Shown piece by piece: positions 10,515 through 20,816 of a DNA stretch of 64,000 nucleotides. A program made the translations under genes and the position numbers. The notes beneath the pieces were generated by a model, which was not told the origin of the DNA, searched no databases, and was given only the letters and a program-made list of their open reading frames with translations. Source of the stretch: Phytopythium helicoides (taxonomy: Eukaryota > Oomycota > Peronosporomycetes > Pythiales > Pythiaceae); assembly GCA_024867545.1 (NCBI GenBank), contig JANFNE010000039.1, positions 62,001 to 126,000 on the forward strand. The letters run 5' to 3'. Position 1 is the first letter of the stretch; the number at the start of each line of letters is the position of its first letter.

Positions 10515-10595
10515 CATTTCAAGCCCACGCTCGAGAAGAAGGCATGAATCGTGGTTGACTGCGTTGGCCAAATCGATCGTGGTTATTTGCTGTGT
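10515..10595 (+). repeat. Truncated duplicate of 13605-13690
   Basis: About 80 bases (from CATTTCAAG through GACTGCGTTGGCC to ATTTGC) match 13605-13690 at roughly four positions in five. The parent segment spans the end of the membrane-protein frame and the start of the APP1-like gene. The copy has lost the reading frame and is a small dispersed duplicate, about 3 kb upstream in the same orientation. Confidence 0.7.
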
Positions 10596-10599
10596 ATGA

Positions 10600-12984
10600 G
10601 TGAAGCATGTGAAGCATGTATCCATGAAACCCTCCCGACTGCAATCGCATAGTGCGATTGCCATTCAGTCGAATGGCACATCTCCTCGACGACAACTGGA
10701 TCGTTTGGCTGGGAGCTACTACAACGCCGACGCGCAATACAGCATATTTAAAGTGGTGAGGGAACCGCTGTTGCTTTGCATAGCGTGGCATGATCCGATG
10801 CAACGTCACCACCACCTTGAAGTCTTGATGCCCAAAGCGACCTGGACAAAGCTAGTGCGTGCTAGCAGATTGCGTTGAGCTCGACTTTCCCAATGGGGCA
10901 GGCAACGCAGCAGGCTGGTGATTTAGTGGTCGACATTGTTCGTTTACTGTAAACGGAGCTTGGCTCGTTTGCAAGTCGAACGCCGGTATTCTACACACTT
11001 GCAATTGATCCTACAGCTGGTCTACCACTCTGGGCTGTGTGTCTGCAGATCGGCTACAGCTTGCGACTGAATGTAGTTGTAAGCTCCGTTGGTCAGCAGA
11101 AAGAAAGCCCAGCGCTCCACCTTCTATGTCATGCGGGTCACCTACACAGGAAGAGCATCCCGGAGACAGCAACCTTGTCGGCAACTCGGTGTGCTTGCCG
11201 AGACCAGGTGAGAGGCGCACGTGTGGTTGGTTTCGCTCTCAGTGGTCGAGAGTGGGCGACATGATCGGACTGGTACAGCGTTGAAGTTGTCCGTGAAAAA
11301 ATCCGCCATCAGCACTTCAAGCGTGACGTCACCCAGTCCTATGCAGTGTGTGCCGAGATCTGGCAAAGATACACACACAACACCGGTCTACTCCACGATG
11401 ATGGCATTCGCAGAATGCCATCATCGTGCTCACAACCACCGCTCTCGATGGTGATGAACCTGCCATGTCTTGCAGCTGCAAGTTTGATGCGATGGCATCA
11501 TGGGCGAGCGTGTCGCAGTGGTGACAAGTGAATCTCATATGAGATCCCAGCAACAGTCTCTGTGCCTCGTGAGTCAATGGTAGCTAGCTACACCGCGTCA
11601 TGACCAGCGATGACATCGCATCTCACAAGAGCGTGCGGGTGCGATGTTCAGTGAGGTGTCGCCATGCCAGTGGCATCATGCCACTGCGCTGCTGTCGACC
11701 AGTGCATGGTTGACCACCATGGGAAACTCTCTAATGTGATTACCCCCACGCCTTGATAGGTGATGCGGCGTGTTACACACGCGTGTCATCTGGTGACGCG
11801 CTCTATGTACACAGACGGGACAGGACCGCATAGCTGCCATGCCCACCACATTCCAATGGTGCAGCACCAGCACCAATCCAGAGACGAAGCTTTCCAGGCT
11901 TGGCTGGTTTAACTCCTGATGTCAGCGACAAGCGCACGCCACCACCACCATCACCACCTCTATAGGCTGTCCCTTCATGCTGCGCTGAACGCCGAGCGGG
12001 TGCACAGTCCTAGCTTCCATCGATTGTCCTGGAGCAAAAGCCAGTCCGCTTGGTGCATTTCCGCACTTCTAAGCACCAATGACATGTAGATCTTGCTGGC
12101 AACGACACCATCACAGCTCCTCTTGGTGGTTGGTGCTGGCGCGTTTCCGTTCCTCCTTACACGCGACACATCACTGCGTGAATCACGCAGAGCAGGTCAC
12201 ACAATCTTCAACGTGCCTTCTCTGGCCCGCGGATCCTCCTGCCGCTCCGGCCTCGTCCTCGGCCAGTCCGTCCACAGAGTTGAAGCTCCGAGGCACGCGA
12301 CGTCACCGCGCAAGTGCGGATGACACGACGCGCTCGACAGTTCACGTCGCTGTGCCGTGCATCCCTACAGCACCGGCATTCTATTATCGCGAAGTGGCAT
12401 GAATCACTCACAGTGAATCTGGAGAGTAACGATTTCAAGATGACCTCTCATTGGCTCCAAATCGCATCTGTAGTAGATCGGTATTCTATTACACTACCAC
12501 CCATCTGATTCACGACGGATCCCCTCCCACTTTGCGTCGACAAAATAGAGCTCCCATTGGCATAGAGGGCTCTATTCCAAGATGGCCGTGTTGGTTTCCC
12601 TTGTCGGGAAACCAGCCCCACTTTTGCATTCAGGCTCGAAGGGAAAGAAGGCCAGCGCGGAAAGGCCAACCGAGGTGGTGGAGGACACTCGCCGCCATCT
12701 AGCCGCCCCCGCTCGAGCTCCGCGTAGCTGTCGCCAGTGCCGCCGCCTGCGCCGCCTCCAGACGCGTACGTCGCCGGTCTCGCGGGCTCGAACGGCCCCG
12801 TGGAAGCCGAGAATCTGCTCGCACGCGTACCGTCTCTGTGGCCTTCCTTCTCACGTTTCGTTCGCGCGTTGTATTACTCAGTCGGCTGCTCCCCCGCCCA
12901 GTGGCTGGCGCGCCGAGCTCCAGCGACCGCCGCCCTCCGTCGCGCCCTCCGTTGGGAAAGACGGACGCAGATCGAGAGAGCGGG
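10600..12984. other. Gene-poor interval with small hairpins
   Basis: Nothing in 2.4 kb resembles a known protein or RNA. The interval holds a perfect 16-bp inverted repeat at 11394-11428 and several shorter CATCA-containing palindromes up to about 12000. The last 300 bases are GC-rich and probably form the promoter and leader of the membrane-protein gene at 12985. Confidence 0.4.
11394..11428. repeat. Perfect 16-bp inverted repeat, 3-base loop
   Basis: CACGATGATGGCATTC (11394-11409) and its exact reverse complement (11413-11428) are separated by GCA. It would form a strong cruciform or RNA hairpin. There is no T-run or neighbouring gene that assigns it a role. Confidence 0.8.
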
Positions 12985-13630
12985 ATGACGAGCGCGACCA
13001 TGACCGCGCAGCAGCAGCTCAAGTACGCGTCGCCGCCGCCGTCGCCGCTGCCGTTCCGCATGGCGCGGCCGCAGCAGCAGCAGGTGCTGCGGATCCAGAG
13101 ACTGCAGTCGCCGGCCAAGCGGCGAGAGCGCCCAGAGCCCATGCCCAAGGCCATGGTCATGGTCGGCATGATCTTCTTTGGACTGCTCGTGGCGCTGCTC
13201 GTCATGGCCTTCTTCGCGTACGCGCCGCTGCTGTGTCTCTCCTGGATCGGCATCATGTATGTCATCGTGCTCTATTTATCGACCGAGTCCAACTGGCGCT
13301 GGCACGATGCGCAAGAGTTCGAGAACCGATTCTGGACCATGACGGCGTTTGCCTTCAGCAGCGCCGTATTGTACGTGCGCGACTCGCCACTCGCCGTCGG
13401 CCAGTGGAACTCGACGCTGGGCCTGTTCCTCGTCTTTTCCTTCACGTCCGCCGTGCACTTCTTCGACCGGTTCCTGCACCGCCAGGAGATCAGTCGTATC
13501 CCGCGATTAAACATGGTGGGTAGATGGATGCGTGCGCTTCCGTGGTTGCTGCCTCTTGTGGTCTGACCGTCTCGTCCTCCAGGAGTCCAAGTTCACGCAG
13601 GATCTTTTTCATTTCAAGGCGACGGCCTGA
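12985..13630 (+). CDS. Multi-pass membrane protein, unknown function (one intron)
   Basis: Exon 1 (12985-13515) and exon 2 (13583-13630) are joined by a 67-nt intron with GTGGGT donor and CTCCAG acceptor, giving about 192 residues. A Gln/Pro/basic cytosolic N-terminus (1-52) is followed by four hydrophobic segments (about 55-78, 80-95, 112-130, 140-158). I do not recognise the family. The stop at 13628-13630 lies only 74 bases before the first Met of the APP1-like frame, with no stop between in that frame. The two may therefore be one gene split by an indel, a pattern common nearby. Confidence 0.6.
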
Positions 13631-13631
13631 G

Positions 13632-16600
13632 GAGAAAGCACGGATCGTGGTCGACTGCGTTGGCCGAATCGATCGTATTTATTTGCCGTCTACGATCAAC
13701 AACATGATCAATCTGTCCGAGGTAAAGCGGAGAGAGAACAAAATCTTCCGTATCCTTGCCGGAGCCTCCAAGGACGAGCTCAACTTCATTCTCAACAACG
13801 TGCGCCTCGCACTCCTATTCTACAAGGTCAAGGACCACTCCAAGGCTCGATCCGACCAGAGCCGCACCATGATTCTGGAACTGCTTTGCATAACGCGACT
13901 AGCGGACCTGTCCGTCACCTCGCGAGCCATCCTGCCTTGACGCCATGATGGTAATGAAGCTGAGTGCGCACCCCATGTGCGAAAAGTGGGTCCGCAATAT
14001 CATTCTCAAAACCTCAGGCGACGACCTGAGCAACCTAAAGACGTACACGGATGCCAAGGGCGACTTTCACAGTATGCACAAGCTCGTGTTCAACGATATT
14101 CGCGATCCCTCCATTCGAGCGGACATTCTGAACCACATCAAGCGCGAGGCAGGCGTCCAGATCGCACACATGAAGCTCGGCACCAAGAAGGCTCTGAAGC
14201 GCAAACAGCAGGCGTGGAGAAAGGTGTTGAGCGATGTTGATGATACTCTGTACTCTTCGGGCGGGCGATATCCTGCTGGCTTGGACACGCGCTACCCTCG
14301 CCATGCATTGTACCCAGGCGTCCTCTCGTTTTACCGCGAGCTCGACATGGGCACGAATGGACCCGACGACTGGACAGACGATCGCGTCGGGAATCTCGTC
14401 TTCCTGTCCGCTCGGCCGCACGTTTACAAGGATGTTTCTGAGAAGAAATCGTACGCCAAGTTTGCCGCTCTCTACGAAAAGATGGGAATGCACACGCTGC
14501 CTACAATGCTCGCTGGCAGCCTCAAGTCGGGTCGCGCATTCATGTGGCAGGGTGACCTCGAGCCGATGGCACAAAAGAAGTTTGAGAACTTCTCCGAGTA
14601 TTATCAATTGTACCCAGAGTTCACGCACGTGTTTGTTGGCGACAACGGTCAAGGCGATGTCAGAGCTGCAGAGACTGATCGTTGAAAAGTTTGGATCGGA
14701 GGCGCTAGAAGCCGCCTATTTCCACCAGGTGCAACCGCTGGACAAGATGTTTGGGTACCATTCGAAGGAAGATTTGGAGCGTTGGCGAAAGATGAACATC
14801 GTGTTTTTCAACACCTACGTCGGCGCTGCTGTCGAGGCAGTGAAAATGAAGAAGGTTCGTGTCAGGGGACTGCAAAAAATCTGTATCGAGTCTGTGCAGA
14901 CGTTTGAAGCCATTCAGACGTGGAAGTCTCCCGAGAGCCGTGATCGTGCCCGAATTATGCTCAACAATGATCTGCGCGCGGCAAACGCTCTGTTGATGCG
15001 ATCTTCGCTGACTCCTGTTCGCCTGGTCGTCAAGCCGCAACGGTTTGAACTTAATGCACTGGTTCGAACCCCAGCAGGGCGAGGGAATTATCCGCAAGTA
15101 CCGAGGTATCGAGGGGATTTACCACGTCGACCTTATTGACTGGGGAATGAAGAAGCGTCCGCGTGCTTACTTTCCGCAAGAAAGCATCGCTGCCATCACA
15201 CCTGGCGCAGAGGCGACAGTTGCGCTCACCAAGAGCTCGCTCAAGTACATGAAGTTTTACAAGCCACCTACCCGCTCGTGTGTTCCCTCCTCAAGCGTTG
15301 GTGCAAACTTCGTTTGGCATTGGCAAAGTTGTGAAGTTTCGACGCGAAGACGAGATTTATGTTGTCACTCTGTCTGACAACTCCAGCAGCAGTGCCAAAA
15401 CAGTCGTGATGACGGGCTACTTTAGCCCGGACGCTATTCGCGAAGCAGACGTTGACCCGAACGCTGAAGATGATGATCGCCAAGGCGATTCGCCTCGCAC
15501 GTTCTTCGGTGTGCGCTCTGGTATCGGCTACATCACTAAGAAGCTCAGCAACTTTGTGCCCGGGTCGTCCTCCGGTACCGTCAAGCCGATGTTTGCGATC
15601 GGGTCTGCTGTTGAGTCACCATTTGGTCGGGGTGTCGTGGTTGAGTACCGTGCTGTAGACCATGTCTACGAACTTCAACTCTTCCGCAGCGATATCGTTA
15701 CTGGTGGAGGTGTGTATGTGCAGGAGAGATACCTAAAGGAGTCATCGGTATCTCCGCCTCGTAGCTTCTTTTCGATCCTTGGACTCCGCTCAGCCAGTAT
15801 TAAGGCTTCGCCGACTTTGGAGACGGAGACATCGATGCTACCTATCTCGGCAGGCTCACGCGTGCAGACACCGTATGGAAAAGGCGTCGTGCGCAGCTAT
15901 CGCGATGCAGAAGACATTTACGCGATCGCTCTGACTGACTGGACTCTCAATGGCGGCCAGCAAGTGCTAGCATATCTGACGAGTGATGCCGTTCAAGCGC
16001 TCGATTCTAATGGTGAGATGCCTGCACTCACACTTGGAGCCTCGAATAGTGGCCAAGAGACGGTGACACCACCGCCCTCGTCAGGTGGTGGGCTCTTTCA
16101 GCTCTTCGTTACGGATTCTACTCGGCCCCACCTTCGACTTCCGGCGACGCGATTACTGAAAAGCTTCCTTTTGCCGATGAGCCTGGTGTTTCGAGGCACT
16201 TGGAGACCCCATTCGGCCTTGCTCGCACAGCAATGAGTGCTCCATACAACGGATGCTACAAGGTGACGCTCGTAAACCCTGACTATGCCGGTGCGATCGG
16301 TTACGTTCAAGCGAAAGAGGCAACGGAAGTGGAAGTGACGTCGCGCTCGCGTCGTAATACTTTTGAGATTTTTGGGAACCCGTTTAGCTACCTCGGATGG
16401 TCCTCGGGAGGTGGCGCCGGAGAGAACGGATTGACATCAGGAGATGCCTCCATCTCCACTGAAATTATCACGACTCCGCCTCCTACGCTTTTCCCAAGAG
16501 GAACCCTCGTGTCGACTCAATTCGGCGAGGGTTCAGTACGGCAGCACCGCCTGAGCGATGATGTGTACTGTCGTGGACTTCCCGACCATGTACGGCTTTT

Positions 16601-17003
16601 TTCCGACCTGACAGTCTCCGCTTGGCTGTTCGCGGAATCATTGGCTTGCCTGTCGACACCATTTATGGTTCGGGTATTCTTCTTGATGTCCGCGAAAGCG
16701 ACGGCATGCACATAGTTGCTCTGCGACTGGGGCTGAACATGGCTGATGAGGCGCGAGCATTTGTGCAGGCGAGTTGCATCACCAGTGGCCCCATCAAAGC
16801 CGCGCGAGGTGACGTGGTGACTACCCCATACGGCAAAGGTGTTGTGCTGCGCTACCGGCGCGAGGATGACATGTTCCATGTTGCACTCGAATGGGATGCA
16901 CGTGCTGGCGGGCCAAAGCCACGTCCACGCGTTTATCCAGTCGCGCGACATCGTGCGCTCCGGCCCGGTCGAGACAAACTCGTCCGGCTGCCTCGTGATG
17001 TGA
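13632..17003 (+). CDS. APP1-type phosphatidate phosphatase with SH3-like repeats, frame broken by 1-nt indels
   Basis: The N-terminal helical region begins near 13704 (MINLSEVKRREN). The APP1 (DUF2183) catalytic domain carries the HAD-like motif DVDDTLYSSGG near 14235 and closes with VFVGDNGQGD near 14640. Fungal APP1 dephosphorylates phosphatidic acid. The tail has at least six repeats of the pattern V-T-P-y-G-x-G-V-V-x-x-Y-R-x-D-x-x-Y-x-V, SH3-like in appearance (15060-16990). Conserved text changes frame about seven times (near 13934, 14672, 15075, 15277, 16095, 16600 and 16910) without nonsense substitutions. Each break can be explained by a one-base indel. It is either a very young pseudogene or, more likely, carries consensus errors. 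TGA at 17001-17003 closes the last repeat. Confidence 0.75.
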
Positions 17004-17078
17004 TGAGATGTAAAATTGAAATGAAACGTTGAAATTTTGACGAACAAGCTGTTGATTTGGTGTTGAGGTGGGGGTGGC

Positions 17079-18722
17079 TCACGCAGCTGGGGCTGCCGAT
17101 GTAGTTGACGAGGAGTCTGCGGGCTCGAAGCGATCGGGCTGACCAGCCTTGAGCCGGAAGCCGTTGGCGAAATCGAGAGCAAAGCCCACCTTACGATCAG
17201 CCTGTTGTAGCTTCGATACGAGCAGCCACGAGTCGCCAGCGCAGCGCAGCCAGAATGCCTGCCTTGCCTTGTCGAGGAAGAAGCCACCGATCGTGAGCGT
17301 GCTCAGAAGGTGCGTCTGCTGCTCGACTGCAAGCAAAATAGTGTCAGTCAAGTAAAAAATGCTGGGTGATGGAGTTGTGCAGCATGCTCTACACGAACCA
17401 AACGCAAGGTCGTCCGCCGACGGGCGACGCACGTCGATGAGCTTGACACTCTTGCCGCGGAAGTCGACACGCACGCCCACCGAGTCGCCCAGTGCCTGCC
17501 ATTTCTATCATACAGGTGCAGTCAATGAATTGAGAGTTGGGACAGTCATGGCAGTTGTGGAGACGTACATGGAAGACGCCATCGGCGCTTTCGGTCAGCG
17601 TTAACGCGCCATCGGCAGCCGAAATCTTTGGCGCCTTGGTGGACAATGCATCATCTTGGACCACAGCGTCTCGCTTTCGCGCCGTCAGATCACGCAGCGT
17701 CTCAATCACGCACTCAGCCCCCATGCTTGCAAGTTCCGCCGTGAGTCTGCCAGCAAGAAAAGCAAGTCATCCGCATCAGTCGAATTGAGGAAACATTGAG
17801 CACCCGCAAAGAGCTGGACGGCTTACTGCTGGAGCTGGACGCCTTCAGGGATGGCATACTCTTGCTGGAGCAACACGCGGCCAACGTCGAACGCACGTGG
17901 GTCGATTTCGATGACCGAGATGCCCGTCTTCGCATCTCCATTGAGCAGCGCGTGGTGGATTGGCGCAGCACCGCGGTACTAGAAGGCGCAAGCCACCGGT
18001 CAGCATGAAATCCTCGACTCGATGCGACGATTTTGGAAAGACTCACTCACCTTTGGCAGCAACGATGGGTGCATGTTGATGGCTCCGTGATGCAGGTTCG
18101 CAAGCATGTGCGGGTGCTGTCAATGCATCTACCCGATGAGACTCTAGTCATGGGAACAGCCAACGAGCCTGAACAGGAAAGCCGCACCAGGAAGTAGCCG
18201 AAAGACACGACGACGCCAACATCGAAGCTGTCCGTGACTGGGAAATCCCACTTCTTGAGCGACTTGCTGCTCGCTCGCGACGCTCACGTCAGTTCGCCTG
18301 TCGGTCAGCTCCGATGGACCCAGTCGATGCGTATGACGTACAGATGCGGGGGCGTGTGGACGACCGGCAGTCCGTGTCGGCGAGCGAACTTGGCGACGGG
18401 AACAGGCTCGTTGCGCGCTCCTCCACGGCCGACCTTGCGATCCGACGGACTCACGACCTCAATGCTCTCTACGAGCTTCGCATCGTCCCTGCTCCTGGCT
18501 AGATAGGCGGAGTCAGCTATCGAAGAGCTACGCCACGTTCGACTCGTGCCACGTGCGACCTGTTGGCGTGCAGCGCGCGGAGCGTGGCGAGCGAGATGTC
18601 GTCGGTGCCGAAGAACAAAACGCGGTACGGCGGCTGTCCCTGGCGCCGCGAGCGAGAAGAGGCGGCGCCCTGAGGCCGCGACGGACGGCGCGAGAGCGCA
18701 GCACGGCCGAGCAGAGCGCCAT
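17079..18722 (-). CDS. MTFMT: Mitochondrial methionyl-tRNA formyltransferase, intron-rich
   Basis: Splicing small introns gives the whole enzyme, which formylates Met-tRNA for organellar initiation. The N-terminus is a targeting peptide rich in Arg, Ser and Ala. The core has RVLFFGTDDISLATL (near 18610), FDVGVVVSFGYFL and GAINMHPSLLPK joined by an intron (GTGAGT..TCTAG) to YRGAAPIHHALLNGD, which contains the folate-binding and catalytic Asn-His-Asp region. The C-terminal OB-fold domain follows (GVRVDFRGKSVKL, WLRCAGDSWLL) and ends at TGA 17079-17081. Six introns have clear GT..AG borders (after PPHL, GYFL, LLPK, QLQQ, GVFH and LAF). The first 120 coding bases are unclear and need either a short 46-nt intron or one indel. 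Confidence 0.85.
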
Positions 18723-18990
18723 GATCGCTGAAATGGATGGTGTGCGGTCTCCGCTCGTCCGTCTATCATCGGGATCAAGTGGAGCATGTTTGTATGTTTG
18801 ATCGCACGTGATTCATAGATTATAACGGAGCATAAAAGGCAAGAAAGGGTCGGAACTTGGTGACACCGCATCGGTGTCAACGGGGGAATGGGATTGACAT
18901 TGCATGGCAGTGAGCATGAGGATAACTTTAAAGACGCAGTGGAGTCGAGGCCGAGAGCTCGATCTCCTGGGTGGGGACGCGACGAGACGG
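18723..18990. other. Short intergenic interval
   Basis: This lies between the 3' end of the 19-kb membrane gene and the 5' end of the formyltransferase gene, both on the minus strand. No feature is recognised. Confidence 0.4.
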
Positions 18991-19809
18991 CTAGATGACG
19001 GTGGCGAGGGTCACCATAGGATGCGCAAAGCCCACGGCGACCAGCTCGGCGAGCAGCAGCTTGGCCGTGCGCAGCCCGCGCAAGTGCATGACCATGTTGA
19101 AGCCCACGAGCACGCCGACGTACATGCCGAGGTTGGTCGTGTAGTACGAGGCCAGGTCCTGGGTCAGCCATCCACGGACGATCCCGAGCTGCTGGTGCTG
19201 TCGCTGCCATCGTCCGAGTCGTCGGCTTGGTTCACGCTGATGGCGATGAACGTGACCACGAGCAGCCACAGGTTGAGCCCGAGCATACCGTAGTTGAGCC
19301 ACAAGTACCACCGGACCCACTTGATGCGTCGGAAGTCGACCGGCGGACGCGCGCTCAGGTACCCGATGAATCCCGTGACGATGCCCATGGCGCCAATCAT
19401 GAAGGGCTGTACGAAGAAGAAGGTCGCGAGGTAGTACGCGAGCATGATGCCGGCCATCCAGCGCGTGCGCTGCAGGTACTGGAAGCGCGTGTCGTCCAGA
19501 TCCGCGTCGACCCCCGGCCACGACGGCCGTGGGGGCCAAGGTCATGACCGTCACGTACGGCAGCGGGCCGCCGGACGCTGCGCTGCTCTCATTGTTGAGC
19601 GGGATGTTGCTGCCGCCCGGCAGGTGCGAGTGGATCTCACTGATGTGGCCCAGCGGCCGCGCCGTGGAGATCGGTGGCAACGTCGGCTTGGCGCTCGGCG
19701 TGGCCTGCGCCATGGCGTACGGCACGTCGCTGACGGGCGGCGCCTCGTCCACCACTTGAACTGGGACGGGCGGGGCCGCGTTGGGCGGCGCGGGGGCCTG
19801 GGGCGTCAT
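18991..19809 (-). CDS. Multi-pass membrane protein with proline-rich N-terminus (two 1-nt frame breaks)
   Basis: The frame begins at ATG 19809 with a Pro/Ala-rich cytosolic stretch of about 100 residues. The reading frame jumps at a run of five C (five G on the coding strand, 19511-19515). It continues in the frame of 19457-19164 with several hydrophobic segments (YYLATFFFVQPFMIGAMGIV, WYLWLNYGMLGLNLWLLVV). It jumps again near 19170 to finish with TTNLGMYVGVLVGFNMV and TAG at 18991. The hydrophobic text is continuous across both jumps, so single-base errors or mutations are likely. I do not recognise the family. It is divergently paired with the signal peptidase gene 371 bases away. Confidence 0.55.
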   Translation of the reverse strand: MTPQAPAPPNAAPPVPVQVVDEAPPVSDVPYAMAQATPSAKPTLPPISTARPLGHISEIHSHLPGGSNIPLNNESSAASGGPLPYVTVMTLAPTAVVAGGRRGSGRHALPVPAAHALDGRHHARVLPRDLLLRTALHDWRHGHRHGIHRVPERASAGRLPTHQVGPVVLVAQLRYARAQPVAARGHVHRHQREPSRRLGRWQRQHQQLGIVRGWLTQDLASYYTTNLGMYVGVLVGFNMVMHLRGLRTAKLLLAELVAVGFAHPMVTLATVI

Positions 19810-20179
19810 GGCGCGGCGGCTTCTTGGGCTCTTGGCGACTGCCGGCGGGCCATGGTGACGCCGGCAGAAAAAGTCGATTCCGAGGGGTTTTGTCCAATCA
19901 AAGTCCTGGAAATGCGCCTAAGCCAATCATGTGGCGAAGACAGATGGAGGTTTCGGCCAATCAGGAAAAGGGCGGAGAACTGGCCTGACCTGACTTTTTC
20001 TACCTGTAACGGATACAAAGGCGCCTAACGCTTCCAAGAATCCATTCACTGTGTAGCAGATATGGTTGCATACAATTATTAACATTATCCGATGAATAAC
20101 AGCTATGACATCTATTGAACACCCACTGCATGCCCCTCGACGTGGCAGCAGCTCGCCTCCTTCCACGCCGCCGACCGCC

Positions 20180-20722
20180 ATGTACTCGGTCTGGACGCGC
20201 GCGAACGCCGTGTTCTTCACGTCGCTCATGGCGCTGGCCGTCATGGCCGTGCTAACGTCGCTGACCACTTTCATGCACGAGCCGGCGCCCGTGGTGCGCA
20301 CGCTGGCGCTGCGCCAGGTGCACTCGCTGCGCAACTATCGCGACCGCTCGGACCGCGCGACGCTCTCGTTCGACCTGGACGCCGACCTGAGCTCCGTGTT
20401 CAACTGGAACGTCAAGCAGCTCTTCGTCTACGTCGTGGCCGAGTACGACTCGCCCAGCAACGCCCAGAACCGCGTTGTCGTGTGGGACAAGATCGTGCAG
20501 ACGCGCGAGCACGCGGCCGCGCTGCAGTTCCAGGACGAGGGCGTCAAGTACTTCCTCGCCGACCAGCACGACCAGCTGCGCGGCGCCAACGTCACGCTGC
20601 GCCTCGAGTGGGACGTCATGCCCGTCGTCGGCCGCCTCTTCGTGCACTCGGAGGGCTCCAGCGCCTTCGTGCTGCCAGACCAGTACATGGGCAAGGCCCC
20701 CAAGGCCGGCGGCCGCTACTAG
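20180..20722 (+). CDS. SPCS3: Signal peptidase complex subunit 3 (SPC22/23 type)
   Basis: The protein has 180 residues, the usual size of this subunit, and the frame has no intron. It starts at MYSVWTRANAVFF, which is the typical start of the family. An upstream in-frame ATG at 20105 would add 25 low-complexity residues and is less likely. A single signal-anchor helix (about 10-32) is followed by a lumenal beta-rich domain with FDLDADLSSVFNWNVKQLFVYV and an Asn-rich end. The subunit supports the ER signal peptidase that removes signal peptides. It is divergent from the 19-kb membrane gene. Confidence 0.9.
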   Translation: MYSVWTRANAVFFTSLMALAVMAVLTSLTTFMHEPAPVVRTLALRQVHSLRNYRDRSDRATLSFDLDADLSSVFNWNVKQLFVYVVAEYDSPSNAQNRVVVWDKIVQTREHAAALQFQDEGVKYFLADQHDQLRGANVTLRLEWDVMPVVGRLFVHSEGSSAFVLPDQYMGKAPKAGGRY

Positions 20723-20816
20723 ACCAGCCTCAGCATCTAGAGTCTCTCGTCGACAACCCCATCCAACACTTGTGCGTTCCCATAAAAGACTCCATGTTAT
20801 GTTAGATACACGCTTG

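Noticed and set aside
18305..19210. 301-codon minus-strand frame joining two regions
   Set aside because: It only combines an out-of-frame start with one exon of the formyltransferase; the conserved N-terminal motif lies in another frame.
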